Position numbers and translations under genes: made by a program. Shown here in pieces: positions 55,341-64,000 of a stretch of 64,000 bases of DNA. The stretch comes from Karalla daura (Eukaryota; Chordata; Actinopteri; Chaetodontiformes; Leiognathidae), in assembly GCA_029224185.1 (NCBI GenBank), contig CM055188.1:3349001-3413000 (forward strand), in the 5' to 3' direction. Below the pieces are notes generated by a model. The model searched no databases and was not told where the DNA came from. It saw nothing but the letters and a program-made list of their open reading frames with translations. How positions within the stretch are numbered: the stretch's first letter is position 1; every line of letters begins with the position of its first letter.

Positions 55341-56615
55341 ATTGGTTCTTATTAGTACTCCGAAAAGGAGCACTATTATTATACACCGTGTTTATTCTTC
55401 TTATTATTATAGCGAAATTTCAGTCGAGCGTATCTCGAGAACCGCTGATCGCAGACACACAAACGATACATCAAAACGTGCGTCTCGGCCCCAGCAAGTG
55501 TGCTTTCCCTCGACCCCGACAAAATTCCAGTTTTTAGCCCCATCCAGATTCTGGACAAGTTAAAAAGAAGAATTGTGCGGGACGCTCTTCCGCACACGTT
55601 GGTATATAGCAGCCTAAAAATTGACAAAGATCCGACAGCGTGTTGATACCTTGTGTCGTTTTTCATCCAGGCCGTCTCAAAAACATGTGGGTTTGGCGTT
55701 TTTTGAAAAGTTAGAGTGGGGAGAGACCAACTGTCAGAGTGCGGGATCGCTGAAAAATCAGCTCTCATTTTGCTCTTTTCACGCTGCTCCCGGCCAAACC
55801 GTAAGCAGTAGACACATTCTTTTTGTCCAATTTTGTAGGCAAATTTGTGCTCTCTCGTGCGATGCCGGCCATAAACCTGAGCGCTTTGTAAAATTTAAAC
55901 GGCGAGCCTCAGAGTCAGGCCAGCGCAGCCTCTTCTCTCCATAAGGCCCCATTCATTTTCCAACCACTGCGATCAAAGTTAAACTTTACACTTCTACTCG
56001 CAATCGTGGCCTCGGTTTTCATAGTAGACACACCAAATCGCATCAGTGTGTTCCTCAGACTCTCCCCTGCATGACGGTGTGTTCGTATTGTAGATAGGTG
56101 CAAGCGTTGTCTCCCTAGAGCCAAATGTTTAGCACTTGGGCAATTTCGCTTTTTCCCATAAGAATGAATGGGAAAATCGAAACGCCTCAAACAAAAATGT
56201 GCTACATCGCCATACTTTGAGGTAAAAACTTCATTTTAATTTAAAAAATTCTAGAAACTTGTGGTCTGTCTGTGTACTGAGTTTCATGTCGATAGCTTGT
56301 ATCGTTTTTCACCAGCACCTTCTCAAAGCTCATTTGGTGAATTCCCTGCTACTCTCTCTCCCCTGCTGACAGTGTCCTGCTGGAGCAGGCTGACTGATGA
56401 CCTCATGCAGACACACAAACACTTCAGGCACACTCACACACACACTCGGCCTCTCTTAAACATGCATGTTAATACAAAGTTATGGCCGAAAAGAGCAGTT
56501 CTCCTTCGGCTTTGGGGGGTGGGGGTGGGGGGTTGGGACAGCTAGTGACTCGATGGCGGGCACACGTGTCGGAGCACTCTCGAAATTTCAGCGCGCTGGA
56601 ATCTTCTAGTTTTCG
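55341..56615 (+). mobile_element. Family Y copy C, complete
   Basis: The left end is one hairpin unit (CTCCGAAAAGGAG, then CACTATTATTATACACCGTG and TTCTTCTTATTATTATAG). The body aligns with copies A and D. The right end is TCGGAGCACTCTCGAAATTTCAGCGCGCTGGAATCTTCTAG followed by T; CAGCGCGCTG is a perfect palindrome 9 nt before CTAG. There is no ORF over 130 codons with homology. Length is about 1.27 kb. The palindrome plus CTAG|T end fits a Helitron 3' terminus; it would be non-autonomous. Confidence 0.75.
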
Positions 56616-57525
56616 TTTAAGATAGTTAGTTGTGATTGTGTACTGTTTTTTCCCTGCGGCGACATTTGGTCCCAGGTGATTTTCTGTTGAACTTTAATGA
56701 ACCCAGTGTCTCGAACTGTATCTGTGAGTGTGCTTTTGGGTCACCCAGCTGGTGCATTACAAAAAAAGTAATTCTATGCAACAGTTCCACAGAAGGGGCA
56801 TCTCGTCAGACTGTGTTACTGGACTTGTAATGGCACTGGCTCTGCTGAACTGTTGGTTGTTGTGGTTGCTTGGAGGACTGTCCAAGGCATCTTGTTGGCC
56901 TTAACAAAGGACAGATAGTCATAATATGAAACCATATAGACATCACATGACTCAATATGAGTATATCAGTATGTAACATATACTCAGCAGCAATTGAACT
57001 GTATTAATTTGAACAAATGTACCTAATAAGTAAATTTTGACATTTTTCACATTTTTCTAATGTAAATGTTGTTGTTTACAAATTGAAACACATACTTGTC
57101 TTGACCAGTGACAGAAACCTCCTGGCTTCAGTTGGTTTCAGGACAGAAAGGAGGTCAACTCCTAAACCTTGTAGATGCTCCTGCCAAGGCTTGGGGTCTC
57201 TCAGTTTAGGAAGACTTGATTTGATGAAAGAGAATTGGGCACTCTGCATCTATGATTAGGAGGACTGGAAGTGATCAAAAATACTGTTCTTCCAGCATTC
57301 TTCAGATTTTAATATCTCATTACTCTGTGGCAACAATGCTATGCTCAAGTAAAATTACCCTTGTCCCACCAAGCTTGTACACAGGCAAAGGATAGTTTCC
57401 TCTAGTTTCACAGGCAAAGGATAGTTTCCTCTAGTTTCCATTCAGGCTCCCAACATTTCATGCTCTGCCTTGCTTGCTTCACTTTATACAACACAAATGC
57501 TGGCATATAGGACATGTCATGAGAT
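56616..57525. other. Probable 3' part of the transposase-like relic and unassigned sequence
   Basis: Minus-strand readings such as PKLRDPKPWQEHLQGLGVDLLSVLKPTEARRFLSLVK (about 57,210-57,100) look protein-like and probably continue the transposase-like relic to the right. A 29-bp direct duplication lies at 57,380-57,437. Confidence 0.4.
57380..57437. repeat. 29-bp exact tandem duplication
   Basis: CACAGGCAAAGGATAGTTTC...AGTTT occurs twice head to tail (57,380-57,408 and 57,409-57,437). Confidence 0.95.
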
Positions 57526-57536
57526 ATAACAATACA

Positions 57537-59145
57537 TTACACCTGCTGGTTTTGCGTCACAAGCATGAGCTGAATTTGTCCAAAGTCAAATGCCTCACCT
57601 TGGTTTAAACAAAGAATGATTCCCTCGTTGTTCGAAGTGCTTTTCCATTGCACCTTGGTAGCTGACTCAACACTGGGTTCTTTGACTATGGTTTCTCCTG
57701 CTGCAGAGCGCATTGCTTCACTGTACAGTTCAGCATGGAAAGGAGTGGAGTTCTTAACCACCAATGAGGGTGCAAACAAGGAGCCACAATGTAGGTATGC
57801 CTGCAGTGACTGATGGTTATTTGCAAGTGTGATACATACATTTTCTGAAGTTTTGTGACCTTTGCACACATTTTTTTGAAATATGAATGCTTACTCTCGA
57901 ACCTCATTGTCCACAGCTGAATGAGTGGACCAAACTTCAGTATTAAGGCAGGGTAGTGGGTGAGGGTGATACTTCTTTCCTTCCTTCCAGATAATCACCA
58001 ATCAAACATTGAGCAATGTAACCTCGGGCCCTGATATAGTAGGGGCATATATCAATTCCACTAGCTCTTTCAGCTGGACAGTCAGTTGCCTGGCCACCTA
58101 ATTTTAAACTTCAGCTGGTTTAGAACTACCATCAGATCCCTGGTAACTAAGCAGTTTGATCCTTCGATTAAGCTGTGAATAAGTGAAGAATTTCTTCACT
58201 TTGATAAAATGGGTGAGGTAAATGGCAAGGTTAGATTCCACGACACATGCAAAGAGATCATGGCAAATACAGGGTGGGAGGCCTGGTTGGCAAACATGAA
58301 AAAATGTAAATGAATTAAAGACAGAGTCAAATTTCACACCTCTTACTACACTTGCATCACCATTTTGTTCTTGAACAGTGTCATTGTACTGGTGTATTGG
58401 TTCCAAATTGTCCAGATCGCTTTTGGTTATGTGACAATATCGGCAGAAATGTTGAGATGTAATGACATTTTCTGTGAATCCACCAGTGTTATGTGACTCC
58501 AAATTGTCACCCAAATGCAAAAGACAGTTGCCTTAACAATTCTTCCAGAAATATTCCGTCCATTTGTCTCCAGTTCTCCAAGATTATTAATTGAGAGAAC
58601 ACTTTCTCGTGGCCAAAATATTTGAAATCAGCTTCTCGGCACCAAAGCAAAAGCTGCAAGTTGTCAAGAATTGATCAATGAATAGGTTCAAAATTTGCTA
58701 GAGTTAAGTAGACTCCAAGCATCTTGTGTTTTTTCTTCACCAAGCCAAGGGGATTAACCACCCCAAAGGCATCTTGATAAAGTATCACTTTAATTTGAGA
58801 CCTGACAAAAAGAGGGTTGGATCAAAATACTGATCCATCATACACGTCATTTAAAATATGAGGTGCACTTCCATTCTCAGATCTAGAACCCTGTCTGTTC
58901 CAGTGTATCAGTATGTTTTAGGAGAGTTGTCAATGTATTCTTTATGGGAATGTACTGAGCACATTGCTCCTTTCTCTCTTCATCAAAACCCCAAAAATGG
59001 GTTGTGGATTCATGTATGGAAAATTCTCCCCAAAATTTTGTTTGCTGTTTTGCTTTCAGGAAAGGGAGGGGCTGCAGGATCCATGAATCTAGGTCACCTA
59101 GGGTCTTCAAAACATTTTCAATTTCAGCCTCAGATAGTTTAATTC
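57537..59145 (-). pseudogene. Multicopy teleost transposase-like protein, decayed
   Basis: Minus-strand order: KLSEAEIENVLKTLGDLDSW...FWGFDEERKEQCAQYIPIKNTL (59,145-58,883); LGDNLESHNTGGFTENVITSQHFCRYCHITKSDL...GVKFDSVFNSFTFFHVCQPGLPPCICHDLF...FFTYSQLNRRIKLLSYQGSDGSSKP (58,520-58,104); a gap; then MRFESKHSYFKK and LANNHQSLQAYLHCGSLFAPS (57,907-57,537). The CRYC and GxDNLGSHxxGGF blocks, HDLFEGV-like and LRFESKHxYFK blocks are shared by large numbers of teleost transposon-encoded proteins. The superfamily is uncertain (an EnSpm/CACTA-like DNA transposon is one possibility). Several frame breaks and a central deletion. Confidence 0.55.
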
Positions 59146-59284
59146 TTCTTTGAAGAGATGCTTTGAGTTGACTTTAAAACAGGTACCCCACTGCAATCAC
59201 CTGTTTAAATACTGCTGAAACTAGGACACTCTGAGAAACATTCATACAGTAAATCTGTTTTACATGATGTCTGTCAACAGTGGA

Positions 59285-59830
59285 CTGAGACTCACCAGGG
59301 ACTGAAGAAGGACATTGACTCTCATGTAAACCCCAGCTCGGCTGGACGGGACACTGAGAGCAGAGGCTCCAGCCAAAGCCCCTTAACGTCAAATATAAAC
59401 ACAGGAGGTAAAGTTCTGCGTCCGGATTTGACGCCCCAGGTTCTGCATTGACTCTCATGCAGACCCCAGCTTGGCTGGACGGTACGCTGAGAGCAGAGGC
59501 TCCAGCCGTCCATTCACTCCCATAATAACCCGGTCACACGAAGCATGATGCCGCTACCTACTGTCTCATTGAAGAACCGAGGATCCTCTGCCCAGGAGTG
59601 TTTTTCTCACTATTTTCTCACTCTTTGTACACTTTGTCCCGAGAATATATGCACTGACACGTTAAACAAGGCCAATATTTGAAATACCTGGCTAAATATC
59701 TACGTAAATAATGTGAATTTATAGTAAAACAACAATGATAACAATGGATAAATTGGATTTCAACAGACTGTTTACATCTACTTAGGACCTGCCCCCCTCG
59801 CATGTGCGGTGTGTTACCATGGAAACAAAA
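59285..59830 (-). repeat. Family W repeat, left inverted copy
   Basis: Complement of 63,157-63,800. It contains the shared unique segment (CCATGGTAACAC, CGAGGGGGGCGGGTCC, GTAGATGTAAACAGTCTGTTGAAATCC, TTCTCGGGACAAAGTGTACA) and two units of the 130-bp tandem repeat with GGCTGGAGCCTCTGCTCTCAG. Confidence 0.85.
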
Positions 59831-59834
59831 AGAC

Positions 59835-60470
59835 AGCGTTGCTTCAGGTAGTCTAGTCAGGGTTTCTCCAAAAAATGTACACAGACTTTAAACCATTGTA
59901 AACGTCAATTAAAATGCATTTAATTTTCGAACTGTAATAGATTTTCTAAACATTATTTTTATTTGATTTTTTTATCATCTATAAAAAAGTCTATGCCGAG
60001 ACCTACAAAAGCAATTAATAGCAGCTACTGAAAGTGAATGCACGCAAATACCAAGAGAATTGTGCGCAATCCGCATTGTCAGCAGTGACTGGATTGAATT
60101 ATTTATTATGATAATCATAATTATTATTATTTGGTCGCTCTCCCTATGACAGAGAGAGAGACAGACAGGGAGAGAGAGAGGCTTCGGATGGTCAGAGAGA
60201 CAGTATCCCACATTGTGGGGAAGCACCCTTACACTCACCTTTCTCATGAAATAAACTGACATAAATAAATAGAAATAAAATGACATAAATATGTCATGTT
60301 TATACATATTTCTTTGAATATTGACGTGGTATATGTGAATCTGAGCGGTGATGAGAAGATTGAAAGATTGATGAGAAGAAGAAATTGTGATCAGGAACCT
60401 GGGAAGCTTATTATAGATTTTTGGGCCTGCTTGAACGGTGTTGCTTCTGACCTCCCCATAAACATTCTGA
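59835..60470. other. Unassigned sequence
   Basis: A (GA)-rich tract at about 60,149-60,180. The frame at 60,330-60,478 (LSGDEKIERLMRRRNCDQEPGKL) is interrupted by the solo LTR; not recognised. Confidence 0.45.
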
Positions 60471-60478
60471 AATGTCAT

Positions 60479-61578
60479 TGTGATGGACCGAGCGGTCCCC
60501 CAAGTGTGGGATTGGCAGCCGGACAGTTGACGGAGGACCCGTAGGCAGCAGAGGTAAAATCAACCAGTATTTTATTAACCTGGTACACGAACAAAAAAGG
60601 TGGCAGGGACCAAAACAAAAAAACAATGCAATGCAAAGCAAAGCAAAGCAAAGCAAAGCAAAGCAAAGCAAAGCAAAGCAAAGCAACTCACAACTCTTCT
60701 CTCCGGTATACAGCCAAGTAACCAACAAAGCCTCACTGCAAGCATGTGTGTCTCCTCTCTCTCCCCTCAGGTAGACTGAGGTCTCCCTCATATAGGGCTA
60801 CCTGTTCCCTGGATTGGACTCAACCAATCCAGAGAACAGGTAACTTCCTCCAAAAACCTATTTACAATCTTAATAAGTCATACCAAGTAGAAATAAACCC
60901 AATAACAGGGACCAAACAACCATATATAACAATGAGACCACCACCAAATTAACATAATCCTTTATACTAACCAAAAACACACCAAACACCCCTCCACCGT
61001 GCACAGTGTACCAAACCCCAGCTCTGGGGTGGAGTTAAAACTCCGGCACCGGCAGCGGGCGCGCTTCCGCCTGGGAGCCACAGAGCTGGAGCCGGTGGTG
61101 AGTATTGCGTGTTTGGTGTAGTGTACTGGTGGCTGACGTGAAAAACTACGGGTGAATGTATGTGAAAATGAGACCGGGTTGCGGGTACCTCGCTACCCGG
61201 TGGTAATGGTGTCGAGGTCGGCTATGGGGAAATGAAACGATCGGTAAGTGACTACGTGACTGTGGCTGCAGCGGAGCCGCATGCTCGACCACGCCAGAGC
61301 GTGCGGTGCGCTCCGGCACGCCAGAGCGCGTGGTGTGCTCTGGCGTCGGCACGTGACCAAACTCCACCGCAGCCACCACCAAAGTGCACAAGCATTACCC
61401 CACTACCCCTTCACACTTGAAATAAATGAACACAGATCACAAACACCACTGTGCCCCGGTGTATTGTGCATCTGTGCCCGTGCACCGAGAGGGAACCGAG
61501 TCCGGTCCCTCTCTCTCCCCTCTCCCGCTTGCGCAGCCCAGCGCAGCGGTGAGAAGGGGGGGGGGTCACCTTCTCACA
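60479..61578 (-). mobile_element. Solo LTR 2 with 5-bp target duplication
   Basis: An 1,100-bp segment with ends TGTGATGG and TTCTCACA (5-bp terminal inversion TGTGA/TCACA), flanked by direct GTCAT repeats (60,474-60,478 and 61,579-61,583). On the minus strand an AATAAAATA polyadenylation-like signal lies near 60,575, close to the 3' end, so the LTR is read on minus. No internal region is attached. The GC-rich centre (61,020-61,340) contains short repeated GCCAGAGCG phrases. It inserted between the two inverted family W copies. Confidence 0.85.
60626..60687. repeat. (GCAAA)n microsatellite inside solo LTR 2
   Basis: About eleven GCAAA units. Confidence 0.95.
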
Positions 61579-61583
61579 GTCAT

Positions 61584-61834
61584 CTTCATTACTCAAAAAA
61601 TCTATGGAGGGCTGGTTCTTGCCATAAGAGTTATGGGCGGTCAACTGGGGCACCATCTGCTGGAGGGGTGCCGTCATGTCACCCTTAGCCTGTCATTCAA
61701 TTATTAATTATCAATTACCCTCTAATGAAACTCAGCATGATCGATGGTCTTGACCTTCTATTGAACATAATAAAATTTCAGCCATTTATCTCAAAGTGTT
61801 GAGGAGTGCCTGATTTAAAAATGAGATGGTCGAA
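61584..61834. other. Unassigned sequence right of solo LTR 2
   Basis: Continues the pre-insertion sequence interrupted at 60,478. Open readings on either strand are not recognised. Confidence 0.4.
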
Positions 61835-62135
61835 AAGCTATAGCCTACTAGACCATCAGATTCTGGAGGCCAATCTGGAGGAGATCTCTTTCTAAAGGTG
61901 CTGTGAATCTGACATTTCAGTATGTTGTGGGGGGGGCCCTGGACAATATGATATGTGTTGGTTTGGTCCTGATTGGAGCCAAACTTTTCGAAGGGCGGGG
62001 CTTTGAACTTTCGCCATTTCCCACCTTTGAGGGCTCGCCACGATCTCAAAAATAGACCAAATGGCCTGAAATTCAGTCTGCAGACCCCATAGTTGACCTG
62101 GAACAGACCCTCCGAGCCCCGCCTCCATAGACCCT
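61835..62135. repeat. Dispersed repeat, part shared with 23,985-24,050
   Basis: The left 70 bp match 23,985-24,050. The rest is a GGGCGGGGCTTTGAACTTTCGCC / GAGCCCCGCCTCCATAGACC-rich stretch of unknown class. Confidence 0.5.
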
Positions 62136-62300
62136 CCATAGGCTCTAGGAAGGTGCTATTTACTTGGAGGCAGCAGATCCTAATACAAGACCTTCCGACA
62201 AGTAACATAGTCAAAAACTAGGAGGTATTTTTCTCTCCCCTCTTCCCTTTTGACGCACATTAGGACTACAAACAAAATGGCAGAGTGAGTGTATTGCAAT

Positions 62301-62324
62301 GAGTGTGTATTGCAATACACACTC
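62301..62324. repeat. Perfect 24-bp palindrome in a short repeat cluster
   Basis: GAGTGTGTATTG followed by its exact complement, with no loop. Neighbouring sequence repeats GAGTGTGTATTGCAAT three times (62,286-62,355). Confidence 0.95.
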
Positions 62325-62359
62325 AAATGAGTGTTGAAATGAGTGTGTATTGCAATGTA

Positions 62360-63150
62360 GTTCATTTTTGGGTAAGGCTTCAGGGGGTTCAGAAAACCTC
62401 TTTCCAAGAAATATATATAACCACAACATATATATTTTTTTAATGTGACACGGTACATGAATCATGAATCATAAGCATTTACATTTATTAGAACTAGTGT
62501 AAGAGTACACACTGCATAGCCAGCTTGTCATGTACGGCGCAGCTATGACGTCAAAGTGTGGCGTGGTGGTTGCTGGAAGTTAGTCAGAGTGAAAAAGTAG
62601 TAAACCATAGTAAACAGTTGTGGGGATACCTCTCCAATAGGCTCAGTTCCTGAGTTTTTTTCAGTCATAAGAGCAGTTCAAGGAACCCCACACCTCGGAT
62701 GCTTCATTAGTTTAGTTTTGATTCCTGCCTCAGTCTGCAAATAGTAAACACTCACTTTGTGTCACAGACTGAAGAGGATGCATTCAAAGTCAAAATTGCT
62801 TCAGCAACATTTGAAAACCACTTCCTGTGCTTTTGACTTGGATTTGTTTTATTTTTAAGAACTAACAAACAAAAGATCATATCCACTCACTGAAGGAATA
62901 AAAGGAGAATATAAGGAAGCGAATTATGTCAGCACAAATGTGAAGCGAAACCAAATACGTCAATCTCGCCGCCATATTATTAGTGGCACATAGGAGCGAG
63001 GTCCCCATATATTCATCTTGCCGCAAAGTTGCTAGTGGCATAGGAATAACGCACAGTAAGATATATCGACTGATGATGACCTATAACCAATGGAAATTGT
63101 AACTTTGATGAAAGTTACGATTTCCACTGGACCACACACACAGCCAAAGC
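62360..63150. other. Unassigned sequence
   Basis: No recognised feature. A short inverted repeat (TGGAAATTGTAACTTTGATGAAAGTTACGATTTCCA) lies at about 63,088-63,127. Confidence 0.45.
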
Positions 63151-63156
63151 CGTCCT

Positions 63157-63860
63157 TTCGTTTCCATGGTAACACGCCGCAAACGCGAGGGGGGCGGGTC
63201 CCGAGTAGATGTAAACAGTCTGTTGAAATCCAATTTATCCATTGCTATCATTGTTGTTTTAGTATAAATTCACATTATTTACGTAGATATTTAGCCAGGT
63301 ATTTCATTTTTTGGCCTTGTTTAACGTGTCAGTGGATATATTCTCGGGACAAAGTGTACAAAGAGTGAGAAAATAGTGAGAAAAACACTCCCGGGCAGAG
63401 GATACTCGGTTCTTCAATGAGACAGTAGTTAGAGGCGTCATGCTTCGCCTGACCGGGTTATTATGGGAGTGAATGGACGGCTGGAGCCTCTGCTCTCAGC
63501 GTCCCGTCCAGCCGAGCCGGGGTCTGCATGAGAGTCAATGCAGAACCTGGAGCGTCAAATCCGGACGTGGATTTTTACCCTTTGCGTTTATATTTGACGT
63601 TCAGGGGCTTGGCTGGAGCCTCTGCTTTCAGCGTCCCAGCCAGCCGAGCTGGGGTTTGCATGAGAGTAAATGCAGAACCCGGAGCATCAAATCCGGACGT
63701 GGAACTTTCCTCCCGCGTTTATATTTGATGTTTAGGAGCTTTGGCTGGAGCCTCTGCTCTCAGCGTCCCGTCCAGCCAAGCTGGGGTTTGCATGAGAGTC
63801 AATGGAGAACCCGGAGCGTCAATAAACAAACGCAGCGTCTATATATAACGTTCAGGGGCG
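63157..63860 (+). repeat. Family W repeat, right inverted copy with 130-bp tandem units
   Basis: Unique part 63,157-63,475, then three units starting GGCTGGAGCCTCTGCTxTCAGCG at about 63,480, 63,614 and 63,745 (periods about 134 and 131 bp). Each contains GCATGAGAGT(C/A)AATG(C/G)AGAACC and a TTTATATTTGACGTT-type end. It is inverted relative to 59,285-59,830. Confidence 0.9.
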
Positions 63861-64000
63861 TGACAAATAGTCGGTATTTGACGCGTTGGGATGAGAACGG
63901 GTTGATGTGGCAAATAAGTAAGGGGTGAAATCTTGAACCAGATGCTGTGAATGATAATTCACTTTTGTTGTGCTATTGTATTTCAGACTACACTTGGAAA

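Noticed and set aside
60411..60791. Minus-strand frame with repeated CFALL
   Set aside because: Generated by the (GCAAA)n microsatellite inside solo LTR 2.
61281..61707. Candidate coding frames across solo LTR 2
   Set aside because: They cross the LTR border defined by the GTCAT duplication and show no domain.
1..64000. tRNA, rRNA or tRNA-derived SINE genes
   Set aside because: I looked for A/B-box and cloverleaf-like segments and saw none I would defend; a covariance-model scan would settle it.

Overview
This window is vertebrate, almost certainly ray-finned fish, nuclear DNA. The only host gene I can support is a minus-strand syntrophin gene, best matched to beta-1-syntrophin (sntb1). Exon 1 (start codon at 51,539, splice donor at 51,250/51,249) and exon 2 (1,460 to 1,275) join in frame across a clean GT-AG intron of about 49.8 kb. 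They give an uninterrupted N-terminal split-PH start plus most of the PDZ domain. Later exons lie beyond the left edge. The sequence right of 51,540 is the 5' UTR, promoter and upstream flank, with a 77-bp CT repeat just upstream of the start codon.

Almost everything else I could identify is transposable-element (TE) sequence of kinds common in teleosts. From left to right: a copy of a hairpin-minisatellite element cut by the window edge (1-1,128); a GC-rich hairpin-bearing block (2.76-3.3 kb); a PIF/Harbinger (ALP1-like) transposase relic (5.15-5.6 kb); LINE relics (8.0-9.6 kb); an AT-rich repeat family split by a 740-bp solo LTR with a 5-bp target duplication (10.0-11.9 kb); a second Harbinger relic (12.6-13.2 kb); an almost complete Tc1/mariner element with DD36E spacing and one frameshift (13.37-14.58 kb); a nearly full-length L2-type LINE on the minus strand with an esterase-type ORF1 (18.1-22.96 kb); a second AT-rich repeat copy (24-25.8 kb); a second L2 copy (26.1-27.6 kb); Harbinger and Rex1-like relics (28-30.9 kb); a broken Helentron (Helitron with an endonuclease domain, 32.1-36.7 kb); repeats and exon-like blocks (36.8-38.8 kb); another hairpin-element copy (40.1-40.95 kb); a multi-exon relic of a multicopy teleost protein (41.2-42.9 kb); a third AT-rich copy (44.2-45.0 kb); and a 5'-truncated Rex3/RTE LINE with a 16-bp target duplication (45.92-47.82 kb).

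Upstream of sntb1 the pattern continues: a 203-bp hAT-type MITE (52.25 kb), a G2E3-like HECT pseudogene on + (52.6-53.85 kb), a transposase-like pseudogene on - (57.5-59.1 kb), a hairpin-element copy nested in a Harbinger end (55.2-56.6 kb), two inverted copies of a 130-bp-period repeat (59.3-59.8 and 63.2-63.9 kb), and between them a second solo LTR (60.48-61.58 kb) with its own 5-bp target duplication.

The transposable elements do not work together as a pathway; the window is a stratified insertion record in and upstream of sntb1. The most unusual item is the hairpin-minisatellite family. It has at least five copies or fragments here, and its 3' end (short palindrome, then CTAG followed by T in two copies) looks like a Helitron terminus. 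I found no rRNA, tRNA or CRISPR array. All domain and family assignments come from reading translations by eye, without database searches.
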